From contig WTXD01000037.1 in assembly GCA_022496205.1 (NCBI GenBank), positions 124,001 to 188,000 of the forward strand: a DNA stretch of 64,000 nucleotides. Reading direction: 5' to 3'. Source of the stretch: Gloeopeniophorella convolvens (lineage: Eukaryota; Basidiomycota; Agaricomycetes; Russulales). Positions 1-10,541 of this stretch are shown here, in pieces. Position 1 is the stretch's first letter. Every line of letters starts with the position of its first letter. A program made the translations under genes and the position numbers. The notes beneath the pieces are model-generated. The model was not told the DNA's origin and did not search any database. It saw nothing but the letters and a program-made list of their open reading frames with translations.

Positions 1-1231
1 GTACAATCAGTTATGATATGTCCGCGACATCTGCACGCGTGCTACTCACCTCAGTTCATCCCTTCAGAGCTGGCCCCTGGGGACTTTGATTTATGATACG
101 CACTGATCGGACAATACAACCATGGTTCACGGAGTCGAGCAGCGGGCGCGAGTAGAATGCTCATCCGCATGTTATTGTTCAGAACAATCGACCGCAGGGC
201 CCAACAGACTGGTGACCACGGCGCGTCGACGCGATCTCAGTCTGCACGCCCAAGCTTCCGGTGCCCTCCTCAGGGGAGTGAGACCAAAGCAAACCCGCAC
301 GTGCGCGCGTCCCGGCCCGCGAGTATACAGGACAGTATACGGTGACATGCGCCATCATCGCCTCATCAAATCGGGAAGGAGATAACACCGATGGTAGCGG
401 GCGGGAAGCCGGGCCGGTCGGACCTCCGAGGCTTACAATGGAACATGACTTGTGTTCTTGGGGACATACAAAATGATACATGGAACGGGTGCAAACGGAC
501 GAGAGTCACTCAGGACGCCATTGCACTACAGTTTCACTGTGAGCGACGTTAATCACGGCCCCTGTGCTTTGCACAACACGAGTGCATGCCGCCGTAAAGC
601 GCCGCGCGACAAGGCGCCTGAGACAAACAATCCCGCGCAAGGCGTTCCAACGGTTTCCCTTGGACGTATTGTTCATCACACTCAAATTCCACACACAGCA
701 GAACGAGACACGGCCAGCATCCAGAGCATTCGCTGACATACGCTCTAGGATGTCACGAATCCCGACGCATGCCCCGAGGTGGACGGTGAGGTTTTGGCAC
801 GGCCTGAAGCGTGCTGGAGGGTTGGCCAAGGTACGCCCGAGTGAGCTGTTGTTTGAAATTGTCTAACCCATTCGCTCAAGAGCGCCTGGCGCGCCATCAT
901 ATCAAGAACCAGGGCGTGATTCTAGAATGGGGAATAGAGTTTTCTCTCGATCCCATGACGGACGCGGCCGATAATAGGGCGGAACGCCAGGATGCGGTGG
1001 GAGCTCTCCATGGCGTAGACGTCAACGAAACAACGCCATTGTTACAGTATTATTCTCACATGGAGCAGTAATCACACTGCCGTCAAGAGGTGTTGCTCTA
1101 TAAGATGTTTTGGCCAGTCAGCTCGTTGAAGACACCGCGCTGCCGCTCGCGCCTACTAGGACGAGGCATCACAAAACAGCGTGCTATTAACGAGGTATAC
1201 GAACAAACAAAGCAGGAACCAGCCGCATGGG
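1..1231. other. No supportable gene in left edge region
   Basis: Several short open frames lie here on both strands, up to about 108 codons, but none shows a family pattern, a plausible splice structure or a biased composition that I can defend. The stretch sits immediately downstream of the stop of the minus-strand dioxygenase gene. It may be 3' flank or degraded repeat. Confidence 0.4.
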
Positions 1232-3025
1232 TTACCCACGGAGACGCTCCCTGTGCGCCTTTAGCTCCGTGGGCGTTGAGAATCTCGATAGCTGGTCCTC
1301 CCATCCATCATCGCCCTCCTCATCCATCTTTGCTCGCTCGCTTCGCTCGAGATCTTTCACCAGCTTTCCCTGATATCTATGCCATCGAAACAGGCCCCCA
1401 GGGCAGTACTGAGTGAAGGAGTATCGACGCTGATCCTCTGCGATCGATGTGTTGCCGTGACGAAGGCCGGCCGAGGACAATAGGGCTGTGCAGCCAGCTG
1501 GGAACCGGACGATCAACTCGAGATCCCACAGAATTAGGTGGCCGCCTCGTTTGGGGTCGAAGTCCCCAAGGGCCGTGATCGCGCAAGGCAGCCCCGGATA
1601 GTCCTCCGAATCGTTGTGGGCTACACATGCCGTTCGAGGCCCAAGGTTCGCGGTGGCAGTCGGATACTCGCTGACGGAGAAGTTGAAGGGCTCTTTAGCG
1701 TTAGCCCTGATTTTTCGAAGAGCGTCGACCATATGGTCAAATGCCTTGGGAAAGTAGAACCGTAGAGCGCCTGGGCGCCCGCGGGGGTCAGTGTGTACGT
1801 TGCGGGTGATGCACGACTACAATACGCACAGCTCTGCAGCCCGGCAAGCCGCTTCACATCCCCTGATTGAAGGATCCGTCCAACTGCCTCCCGATGCTTA
1901 TCCTGCGAATGCCGAAGCCGCTGAGGGACCTGAGATGAGATATCAGCGCTAGCATACGGACACATGATAGCACCGCACCGGTTGACCCCCGCCGAACGAC
2001 ACGCCGAAAGACAGAGAGGCGAAGTGCCCCCGGCGAGGTGGCTCGCCCGTAGATGGATCTACTGATGGCTGCAGCTCAGCCTTCTGCCTTACTTTGTCGA
2101 ACAAGGCCGGAATTCGCGCCATCGCAGCCCCCCATGTTTTGTCCTCGGCTACGCCGTCACCATCCCTTGGCGGACCGACCAACGCCACGATGACACGATC
2201 CCTACAGTCCAGAATCACGTGTGGGACGCTTCATAACCGGTCAGCCTACCAGACACCCCATAGGAAATGACTCAAGAGCGAACCTGCCATTCCATGGAAG
2301 CTCCTCGAACCCGCACGCCATGATCTCCTCGTACGACGTAAGCCTTTTGGACGCCGCTATCTTCGCGCCCAAGTAACCTCCGCCAGCCACCGCGTGGTTT
2401 ACAGCGTCGAAGTGGCTAACTTGAAAGGCGGCAGGCTGGTCGTACCGGCTCGTTGTCAACGTTCGTGGCTTCTTAGCCTCCGATTCCGTCGCTTCGTTCG
2501 CCTTTCCGCGCTTCGCCGACCTACGTTTCGTCGCCCCGTAGTTCTTAAATCCTGACTTGTTCGCTGATGAGCCCGCTGTGGAGCTTTCCTCGTCAGCCTG
2601 CCCCTCCGGGTGCAGCTTCTGGTTCTTTCTTCTACGATGGCGCTTCATTTGGCTCTGGGTCAACCACTGGGGTTCCGCCGGATTGCCTCCGTCATCCTCA
2701 CTGTCTGTAGGGTCCGCGTATGCCGCTTCCACTGCAGAGGAGGATGCCGTTACGGAGAACGGCCCAGCACTTGGCTCTCGAAGCGTTTCAGAAACATCCT
2801 CAAGGGCTGGCGGTTTAAGGAATGAGCGCGGTGCGCTCGACCTACTTTGCAGACTAATGCCTCACCTGCAGAACATATCGTTGGCGAGCCCGGGAGGCTA
2901 CAGAACGGTGTCAGGGGCGAAGGCGGCTCCATCATTGGCTCGCAAAGAGAGTGCTGAGACTCCTGATTGGCCGCGCGCTCGATAGCATCTTGGAGTAGAC
3001 GATCGAAATCAACGTTCGTTCGCAC
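1232..3025 (-). CDS. TET/JBP-like 2OG-Fe(II) dioxygenase, fungal type
   Basis: Predicted nuclear iron- and 2-oxoglutarate-dependent dioxygenase of the TET/JBP-like family, whose studied members oxidise methylated bases in DNA. Minus-strand exons that join in frame are about 3025-2870, 2811-2284, 2228-1979, 1929-1830 and 1770-1232, with introns of 49-59 bp. The catalytic core is complete. It has a GRV-like strand (DCRDRVIVALVG), the glycine motif FGGGQP, LRFYFPKAFDHM, the metal-binding HND (the HxD motif), GDFDPKRGGHLILWDLEL, the distal histidine in AGLRHGNT, then the arginine in RRYSFTQYCPGGLFRW. The N-terminal part is acidic and lysine-rich and probably disordered. The listed 5' end is a GTG inside an open frame that continues to about 3080 (TVYYAFQNPRLVR), so the true start lies upstream. 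In Agaricomycetes this family is expanded and often lies beside KDZ transposons. I saw no KDZ transposase in the window. The family call is firm; the substrate is inferred. Confidence 0.85.
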
Positions 3026-3392
3026 AAGGCGGGGGTTCTGGAATGCGTAGTAGACAGTACCCGATCTCGTCTGTGATTGTATCAGTAAAGCTCCATGGGG
3101 TTATTCCCAGCACGCACCTGACGGTCGGAGGCATATAACTCAGAGCCAAGTCCATCCTCCATTAGAGTAAATCCCGACAATAGCTTATCACCTTCGTACT
3201 AATTAGAGGCGCGGAACACGAATGAACGAAATGGACTACGGACACTTGACAGAAGAAAGTCGCTTGGGCGGCGTACGGGCAGCCTGTTTGGGGCGAGTCG
3301 ACAGTCGTCGCTGAAAGTCGTTGGTCAATCATGTTTCAAGAAGAGTGTAAGGCGCCCTCATCTCCTCGAGCCTTGAGCTCACTCAAGACAGT

Positions 3393-3437
3393 GTCGGCGC
3401 GTCGGAGCCTGGACGACTCGTCACGCAATGCCTCAAC
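3393..3437 (+). repeat. 45-bp dispersed repeat, copy 1
   Basis: Begins GTCGGCGCGTCGGAGCC and ends CAATGCCTCAAC. It is identical over 45 bp to the copies at 3472-3516 (same strand) and, inverted, at 19072-19116 and 23321-23365. Its flanks differ from those of the distant copies. Read on the minus strand in one frame it encodes VEALRDESSRLRRAD. Confidence 0.9.
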
Positions 3438-3471
3438 ACGTGCCCCGTCGCGCCCCAGCCAGCAAGACAGC

Positions 3472-3516
3472 GTCGGCGCGTCGGAGCCTGGACGACTCGT
3501 CACGCAATGCCTCAAC
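3472..3516 (+). repeat. 45-bp dispersed repeat, copy 2
   Basis: Exact copy of 3393-3437, 79 bp downstream in the same orientation. The 34 bp between the two copies is not part of the shared core. Confidence 0.9.
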
Positions 3517-4330
3517 GCATGCTCCACTCGACTGGCCACGCAGACATACGCATACCACGCACCCCGGCAGCCTGCTCCAGCCAATACTGAACAGCGACGT
3601 CTGACGGCCACTCACCTTGGGTCAGGGATTGGGAACTTCCAAACATGCGCTGGCCGGGTCGACCGCAATGGGACCTTTTGACCCCCCCGCTGATGTGACG
3701 CAGACCTATGATTACTCGTGCGTGAGACGTAGCAATACGTATTATATGACCCGCTGTACGTACAAAAGCCTCTATACGCCCCAGCGTCCGATTCATCAAC
3801 GCAACGCTATGTTCATTGACTGGCTGTGCCTCACGTAAAGAGAACTCGCTTGCCAGATATTTGGCTTGTCTGGAACACAACATGAGTCTACCTCGACATC
3901 AGAAGGGCCGATGGCTCGCTCACCCGGTCGATCCAGTGAGGAACCGCATGCGCATGTGACCAATCTCCTCCTTCCGGCGCATACTTGGCGAAATACGATC
4001 GCCATGCGTTTGTACCTCCGGTCCATCAGCCTCTTGCGCGCGGTTCAGTAATTAATCTCACCTCGCAGTCACGACCCATTATGACCGCGGCGGAGGTCGC
4101 GCCCTCAAGCGACTCATCCACAAGGCCGCGTTCCTGGGACCTCCGGCGGAGGTCGCTTTCTCGTCGCATGAATATATTAATATCGCTCTTCTACGAGAAG
4201 GACCTATCTGCATCACCATGCCCCCCGGTCCTTTACCAGTCCCCCGCGAGTACATCTATGTTCCAGACAGCAATGAGGAGCAGCTCATGCCTGCCACACC
4301 TGTCTGACGTAAGCCAGATCCGACGATAGA

Positions 4331-4979
4331 GCTGAGCTTGCTCAAGGAGCGGGTTCGTGCCCTTGAGCAGGTACGTGTGCCATCTCCCTCCCGACCAGTC
4401 GACGTGACGCGCTACCATACGTAATCGCAGGAAAGGAATGGCATTCAGTCGGTTTTACAACGCACCTTGATCACGCTGAACCAGGTGGAGGGCCCTGCCG
4501 CCATTCAGAAGGTCGGATCTCCCTCTTGTCTCGCAGGTCTGCCGGCGCGCTGATGTATCGCTAGGCTCTCATCGAGGAGCACTTGGAATGCTCTGTGTGC
4601 GCAAACCCGTTCAGAGAACCATACATGTACGAGGTTAGACCACTTATCTTAACCTTGCTCACTCCATCTCCCATAGGATTTCGGAGTGTGGGCATTCATT
4701 CTGCAGGCAATGCCTGCTGGAATGGTTCAATCTCACTTGGGATACGCACCGCGCCCAAAGACCCCTTACCGCTCTGTAGTATATCTGCCCCCAGTGCCGG
4801 GCAGTCGTCCACGCCCCACCTGCAGTCAATCGTGCTCTGAGTGGTTTTGCAGAGGGTATTGCAGAAATAAAGGGCAACCCCCCTCGCCGCGAGGCCCCAC
4901 GGCCTACGCGTCCTAAAGCGAACGGACCGCCAGCTCGGCGCGAGCATGTAGAAGGTGGTATAGCCAACCCTTTTCTTGT
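4331..4979 (+). pseudogene. RING-finger protein pseudogene
   Basis: Remnant of a C3HC4 RING-finger protein, a class that usually acts as a ubiquitin E3 ligase by binding an E2 enzyme. Exons read as a coiled-coil start (LSLLKERVRALEQ), then NGIQSVLQRTLITLNQVEG, then HLECSVCANPF carrying the first Cys pair. After an intron the frame reads ECGHSFCRQCLLEWF and finally YICPQCRAVV with the last Cys pair. Two lesions are visible. The splice joining MYE to the ECGHSFC exon leaves the frame off by one, and an in-frame TAG sits just before YICPQC near 4780. The tail PTRPKANGPPARREHVEGG is basic and ends near 4990. The zinc ligands are otherwise kept, so decay looks recent. A sequencing error at one lesion cannot be excluded, but two lesions make a pseudogene likelier. 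Confidence 0.7.
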
Positions 4980-4989
4980 ACATTTTAAT

Positions 4990-5910
4990 CAGTGAGCTTG
5001 AGGGATGGGGCAAATGTACTCGCTGTTGTAGCTCGCCCAGGCGCTTCTACATGCTCCTCCCAAACGCCTACCCGCTCTCTGCCCGCGGTGCTCTCCGTGG
5101 CATCGCCGATCCCATGGTACGAGGCGTTGAGAATTTGTAAGCAAGCTCTCGCGGTTCGGTACATCAAATCGAAACTATACAGTGACATCGCGGAGCACGG
5201 TCCGATCCACTCCGCATGTGGCCAATGGCGTCGTATACTTGAGTGTGAGTGTGCCTATCGGTCACCGGTCACTGGTCACCGGTCACCGGCACCGTTGAAC
5301 CGGTCATGCCTGAGTGATGCTACCGTATACACTGACATGGTGTGATGAAGACGCGGGCCGCTACCGCCGGGATTTCGTGTCTCCGCCTGGTCTGTCTGCC
5401 CGTGATCTAGCCCAAAGACGAGCATCTCAGTGCAAAGGCAACGCTAGAGTAGATAAATCTGATGCATACAACAATAAACTCTATTGCTTCGAGGCAGAGG
5501 AAAATGTTGCAGGCAGAAGTGTGCTTTGAAAATCCCCTTGGGGCGACCCGTTCGGGTGTTGGTGCATGCGTCGTACGATGATCGCCGATATGATGATCCA
5601 CCGTCGGTGAGCCACCAGATATCATCGTGTATATCATTCATTGCATTCGCCTCTCGGGATCTATCTGACCGCCGCCCCACGATGCCTGAAGTTATAGACA
5701 ACCTCTAGGATGCCCATGAAGAGTTGAAGAGTCGTGTGATCCGTGCTCTTCATACTCAGGTGGGGGATGCAGCTCGACTTTCAGCTCAAAGAGAAGAAGT
5801 GCTTCGTTTCGTGCAAGCCTGCGAGTTGGTGCGTCCTGCGTTCGCCATCACTTCACCCGCTGAGACCGAAGCTGCAGCATCGTGGTCTGTTTTCTGGCCC
5901 TGACTTTGTC
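4990..5910. other. Region between RING remnant and integrase
   Basis: No confident gene. A short open stretch around 5710-5890 (ELKSRVIRALHTQVGD...REEVLRFVQACELV) has a helical look and may be an upstream exon of the integrase gene, but I could not connect the frames. Confidence 0.35.
5260..5287. repeat. Short tandem array, 4 x 7 bp (GGTCACY)
   Basis: Four head-to-tail copies of GGTCACC/GGTCACT. GGTCACC next to GGT also forms the self-complementary ACCGGT, so the stretch can fold weakly. No gene context explains it. Confidence 0.7.
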
Positions 5911-7425
5911 ATGCTCATGCAAAGTACCTCGAACATGATCACGAGCCTCGACGCTGCTTCCCAACAGTCTATGGACCCGCCGGACATGGAAACATTGGCG
6001 GCGTCTTCACGACCTCCCACTGGCCGACGCGGCCGGCATCACATCGAGATCAATCGCGAAGTTCTGGCGTCTACGCTTCGAGACGAAGGACCAACCCACC
6101 TTGCCCCTAACTTCCAGTGCTCCAGCCGCACTGTAAGACGTTGCGCGTTGGAGTATGGTCTGGTGAATCCTGGAGCTCCAGTTTATCAGGAGGTCCACCA
6201 GCAGGACGGGACCGTCCAGCGTCAATACCGGGCCCCTGAACGAGTACAGTCGACCTTGGACGACGGTCAATTAGATGCGATGGTATTCAGCATCTTATCC
6301 GATCAACCTGGCATAGGACGCAACATGATTGAGACTTCTCTCCGTGAAGAGGGACACCGCGTTCCGCGGAAGAGGGTTATCGAATCATACATCCGCGTCC
6401 ATGGTCCTCCTGCGGCCTTCGGCAGCCGCCCCATAGCTAGAAGGGTGTACTCTGTGCCTGGGGCGAATTCGCTGTGGCATCACGACGGACAGCACGGTAC
6501 AGTTGCCAAGGTATCCATGTTGGCTCATGCTAAAGGTCGCTACGCAGGTCTAATTCGATGGAAGATTGTCATCCACGCCTTTGTCGATGGCAAGTCGCGT
6601 ATGGTTACTGGAATCCGGGCCAGCAACAACAATCGGGCGTCCACCGTGCTCTCCGTCTTCATGGAGGCGATGACCATCTACGGAACGCCTTCACGAGTTC
6701 GCGGGACCATGGCACTGAGAATCTCGAGTGCGCTCGTTGGATGGAGGAGAATCAGGGCACTGGCCGTGGATCCTATATTTGGGGAAGGTGGGTGACGGGC
6801 TGGCCGCATCTTCATTGCTTACTGTTTTTCTAGGAGTGTTCACAACACCCGCATCGAACGCCTTTGGGTCGAGGTCACTCGGGCGTTCGGCTCAAAGTGG
6901 AAGCAGTTTTTCCACGACCTGGAGGAGCACCACGGGCTCGATCCGGACCTTCCAGCGCACATCTGGCTCGTCCACCACCTTTTCCTACCCAACATCAACC
7001 GCGATGCTCAGCGATGGGCCAGCATGTGGAATGCTCACAAGCTTCAGCTCAAAGGGGAACGGAATAGGACTCCCCGAGCCATCTGGACGTTAAGCATGAT
7101 CACGGACGGACCCAGGGGAGTACATGGTCTCATCCAGGATGAGGACGTCGGCAATCTCGCTCACTTTGGAGTCGAGCCGGATGCCTTCAACTCTGACAGC
7201 GCCCTCGACCCTGACAATTCTGGCGAGGTGCTCGACATCGGCCCGGATACCACCGCCGAGGTGAGATGCGATGCGCCGGAGTGTCCGCTGTCTGATGAGG
7301 ATATGAAATGGTTGGATCATGAGCTCCGCTCATCTGGAGTGGACATCCAGTTCAACCGCATGGAGGTTCTCCGGTTGGTATGGCAGGTAGCCGTAAATCT
7401 TTGTAGACAAATTGTATTCGATTGA
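5911..7425 (+). pseudogene. Integrase-core (DDE) transposase-like gene, frameshifted
   Basis: Member of the basidiomycete integrase-core family, a DDE strand-transfer enzyme related to retroviral and transposon integrases. Exon 1 runs 5911-6787, a 46-bp intron lies at 6788-6833 (GTGGGT..TTCTAG), and exon 2 is 6834-7425. The N-terminus has a helix-turn-helix-like part (GRRGRHHIEINREVLAS, CSSRTVRRCALEYGLV). The catalytic core shows the first Asp in NSLWHHDGQHG, then LIRWKIVIHAFVDGKSRMV and GIRASNNNRAS, the second Asp in DHGTEN, and Glu in TRIERLW after 34 intervening residues. A missing base near 6701-6707 shifts the frame between SRVRG and DHGTEN, so the gene as read is broken unless this is an error. 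The C-terminus has PAHIWLVHHLF and DGPRGVHG, both usual for the family. The ATG at 5911 is chosen because no upstream start is convincing. I did not find inverted repeats for a complete element. Confidence 0.75.
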
Positions 7426-7675
7426 TTCAGCGAGAAGACGCATATCCGTACATCTGCGAGGCCCGGCAAAGGCGTTAATCGAAATTCGACGGTTTCCAAC
7501 ATCGGCCAGAGCGGTGACGGTGTCCCCGCCGTTTGAGTCACACGTGCGATCTGTGTAAATCATATTGGGGTAGAGCGAGATTTGAAGGGAATGAAGAGAC
7601 TCGTCTTTCCCGTCTATCTACTCCTGTTGACCGATCGTCTCTCTCTTTAACGCAAGCAAGGACGTCGTCGAAGTT
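7426..7675. other. Short spacer without recognisable gene
   Basis: This is the 3' flank of the integrase remnant. Nothing is supportable. Confidence 0.4.
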
Positions 7676-7939
7676 ATGCCACGATGTGAGCACCAAAATC
7701 GTAGAGCACCTACACGCCGCGATGCCAAGATCTCTTTCGCCCCTGCCGCAAGGCAAAACGTGACCACCCACGTCAACGAATTGGAGGTTGAAGTGGATAA
7801 ACTTCAAGACGAATCGAGAGGCTCCAGAGGTCAAGGAGAGGACAACGGCGGAGAGGACACCGCTGAGGGCGTAGAAGACAGTGATTACGTTCCCTCGCGT
7901 ACCTCGAGTGACGATAACGGTGCGTTTAATTACCATTGA
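7676..7939 (+). CDS. Hypothetical acidic ORF or exon, truncated
   Basis: Not recognised. The frame reads a basic start (RAPTRRDAKISFAPAARQ), a short helical stretch (VNELEVEVDKLQDES) and an acidic glycine-rich tail (GEDNGGEDTAEGVEDSDYV). A good splice donor (GGTGCGT) follows SSDDN near 7919, and the solo LTR begins 47 bp after the last sense codon. This could be an upstream exon of the next plus-strand ORF group with the LTR sitting in its intron, but I cannot show continuity. Confidence 0.3.
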   Translation: MPRCEHQNRRAPTRRDAKISFAPAARQNVTTHVNELEVEVDKLQDESRGSRGQGEDNGGEDTAEGVEDSDYVPSRTSSDDNGAFNYH

Positions 7940-7985
7940 GATATGAATAGTACTGAGATAGTCTCTAGTCAATATCGAGGGTCAG

Positions 7986-8528
7986 TGTCACGGCCTGAGC
8001 CGGCGCGAGCGGAGCTGGCGAGGGCTGAGACGAGCGAGGTTCGGTAAGTCGGTCTCGATGTGAGCCGGTCCTCGAAGGTGCACGTGAGTGTGCACGAGAT
8101 CCTGGATAAGACGTGATGTCTGAAGCTTGGAGGCAATCGGCCTCCGGTACGTCGAGTTCAAAGCTGAAGACCTCGCGATGCTTGGGCGAACAAGTCCCTC
8201 ACGCGGATTCCCTGGTAACCTCGTCGATTGACAAAGGAGAACAGGCTTAAGGCCTTAGAGTACAACTGCTACGCCTTTAAGTACTACAAGAGAAATGGTT
8301 TACATAATGTCCTAGTACCGAGTCATACCGAGTCAGAACGGACTCAAGGTGGGTCTCCTAGGTAGAAGTACAATAAGGACCCAATGGCATAAGGGGCGCG
8401 TCAAGAAGAATGAAGGAATCGTATGACGGATGAAAGATAAGCGTCCCGAGTCATGGAGTCGGAACGGTGCTTGTATCGTACAGTCACGATAAGGAAGAAA
8501 AAGAAAATGTATCGTACAGTTCGTGACA
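7986..8528 (+). mobile_element. Solo LTR of an LTR retrotransposon, with 5-bp TSD
   Basis: A 543-bp element begins TGTCACGG and ends GTTCGTGACA, giving the 7-bp terminal inverted repeat TGTCACG/CGTGACA with the TG..CA ends of an LTR. It is flanked by GTCAG on both sides (7981-7985 and 8529-8533), the expected 5-bp target-site duplication. No gag, pol or second LTR lies next to it, so it is best read as a solo LTR left by recombination between the two LTRs of a full element. Strand is arbitrary. Confidence 0.85.
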
Positions 8529-8539
8529 GTCAGAATGAC

Positions 8540-9224
8540 AACGTGCCAGCTCACCTCTACCACCGAGAACGCGAGCGGCTCGAAGCGCTTGCGGGACGAA
8601 CCCCCACTTGTACACTGGCGGCTCCATCTATGCAACAGGCTCCAAGGGAGGGCTCCCATCATCCGTCTCCTGGCCATGCGAGTTCACCATCGCGGTTCAG
8701 AAGCATCTCTCCTGCAAGAAGCGATGCGAATTCTGGTGAGCTATAGACCACGTTTGCATGTTGGTCAAATTCTGAACTAGGGCCATCCGACGGCAGAGAG
8801 TCTCAGCGTCGCAGATACCGACACCATCATTCAGCGCATCCTCAGTTCTCAGGGCATCGCAGAACCTCCTCAGCCCGAATCGTGGGTCCTGGTGTCGGAC
8901 CTTCTTGCTGCACCAGCGGTCCCTCAAGATCGCCCAGATGCTGCCTCGCCTGCGATGCTTGACGCGTTGCGTGGTGGCGGGGAGAACAGCCGTTCGCCCA
9001 GTCCAACTCAAATGCCTCATGAACCCTCTGGCGGGGAGAACAGCCGTTCGCCCAGTCCAACTCAAATGCCTCATGAACCCTCGCCTGGCATGTTGTACGG
9101 ACCAGACGATGAATGGACCACAAGGAGGCCATTTCCCCATTCGCGCCCACTCTACGCGCGAGATCCCCATTCTCGATACCATCCTCCACTCAGCGGGACC
9201 CGCTACCCACCCGGACAGGTGTGA
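8540..9224 (+). CDS. Hypothetical low-complexity protein with 18-residue tandem repeat
   Basis: Not recognised. A probable exon ends near 8732 (SEASLLQEAMRIL), an intron of about 47 bp runs to CTGAACTAG, and the second exon reads on from HPTAESLSVADTDTIIQRIL through PESWVLVSDLLAAP. It then has two perfect head-to-tail copies of GGENSRSPSPTQMPHEPS and a proline/arginine-rich end at 9224. The 5' exon is ambiguous: another frame (HHPSPGHASSPSRFRSISPA) is just as compatible with disordered fungal protein. It probably encodes a largely disordered product. It starts right after the solo LTR. Confidence 0.4.
8975..9082 (+). repeat. Tandem duplication, 2 x 54 bp, in frame
   Basis: Two identical 54-bp units (8975-9028 and 9029-9082) encode the same 18 residues twice. 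The perfect identity points to a recent duplication. Confidence 0.9.
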
Positions 9225-9290
9225 CATACGCTTGAGAATTGAACCACCTCTGACCGCTCGCCGTCGTATGCAGCTCTGGTCTACATCGCG

Positions 9291-10329
9291 TTGAGCCTAG
9301 AGCGGATGTCGATTCGGCACACGTTCACCCTGAAACTGTCGTTGCCTCTGCTGAGGGGCTCGTTGATTTGCCTCGGGGACCTCATGAAGTATGTCTCTGA
9401 TTCCGAAACCTCGGCGAGCCGCTGTCTGGCCGACATTCGAAGCCGACCCGCCTGTAGCAATCTATGGATAGCGACATCAGCACAGCCGACCCCGCTAGAC
9501 GAGGACTACACGAACCCCTTCACTGGCTTTGACGAACTGGGCAAGTTCGAGGGGGCCTTCTGGCCGGCAGAGGAACGAACTCCAACGTATCAAAACCTTG
9601 TTGTGCCTTGCGCGCCATCTGAAGCGCTCACGCTCCTACTCGACCGTCGACGTGATCCTGTGATGCCAGACGTATTTGTCCTATACATATACGGACAAGT
9701 GCGTCTATCCCTTGCGGCCACTTTTGACGTATACCATTGACAAACTTGTTCAGGACGCTCCAGCGGCGAGCCCAGTGATAGCTGCACTCCCATTGGCACC
9801 ACAGCCGGTCGGACTCGACGAGCGCATATCCCGCCACTTAGACGCTTATAGGCGTAGGCGAGATCACCTCGACTATCTGCGGTCTAATCGTTGCGGATAT
9901 GGCACAGCGTATAAGCACATCTTGATCGAACGAGAGGTGGTTGGGCTGTGCGAGGTGGTGGGTGTTGGCTTCTACCCCAGGGGGACAAGTCCCTTCGTGT
10001 TTCCGGACGGTTTACGGATCGACCTGATCGACGTTGCCAAATGGTTCGGCGCTCATACCACTCTCCCCACCATCAGAACTCAAGTCAAGAAGGCCAGGGA
10101 AGCCCTAGTGGTGCTCAATGGCAGGGTGGCTCGGTATGGCTCTGTTTCTTCTGATACCCTCGATAGGACGCACAAGATCTTGCGCTTGATGTTTAGGACC
10201 GAGCTTCTTAAAGCTCCGGCACATGGGTACCAAGAGAGCACGGACGATTCAGCGGAGTGGACTGCCGCCACCATACCTATAGGGAGGTTCATGGGTTTGA
10301 TAGATGATGTCCTGAAGGCCCAAAGATAA
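9291..10329 (+). CDS. Hypothetical protein, two exons
   Basis: Function not recognised. Exon 1 ends at 9698 (VFVLYIYGQ), the intron is 9699-9753 (GTGCGT..GTTCAG, 55 bp), and exon 2 continues in phase as DAPAASPVIAALPLAPQ to the stop at 10329. Exon 2 encodes about 190 residues with a charged helical part (DERISRHLDAYRRRRDHLDYL), a segment VGLCEVVGVGFYPRGTSPF and KKAREALVVLNGRVARYG. The long open frame and clean splice support a real gene or a recent relic. The 5' end is uncertain, and the ATG at 9306 or upstream exons are possible. Its neighbourhood of LTR and coiled-coil ORFs suggests an accessory gene. Confidence 0.5.
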
Positions 10330-10541
10330 TGTATAAATATACATACTTGACTCGCAGCGCCGCCCTGTTCAACAACTGGTGGCCTGAGTGGGGTATGTTA
10401 CTTAAGCTTCATATGATTATGATTGTATCTCGCGGGGTAACATCACACGATCGGGACCAGCAGCGCCAAGTCACAAACACGGTCTCATAATTGGGCTCAC
10501 GCACGCGGACGTGCCTAACGAATGCATACAGTAAGCTATAG
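10330..10541. other. Spacer between convergent ORFs
   Basis: Nothing supportable is seen here. Confidence 0.4.

Larger units (their letters stand above)
3026..4330. other. Repeat-bearing intergenic region
   Basis: Apart from the two 45-bp repeat copies listed separately, I see only short shadow frames. On the minus strand the 45-bp copies fall in a short open frame reading VEALRDESSRLRRAD, which looks like part of a coiled coil, but no complete gene can be built around it. Confidence 0.4.

Noticed and set aside
3388..3530. CRISPR-like array from the two nearby 45-bp copies
   Set aside because: Only two copies with one spacer, the host is eukaryotic, and other copies are dispersed and inverted.
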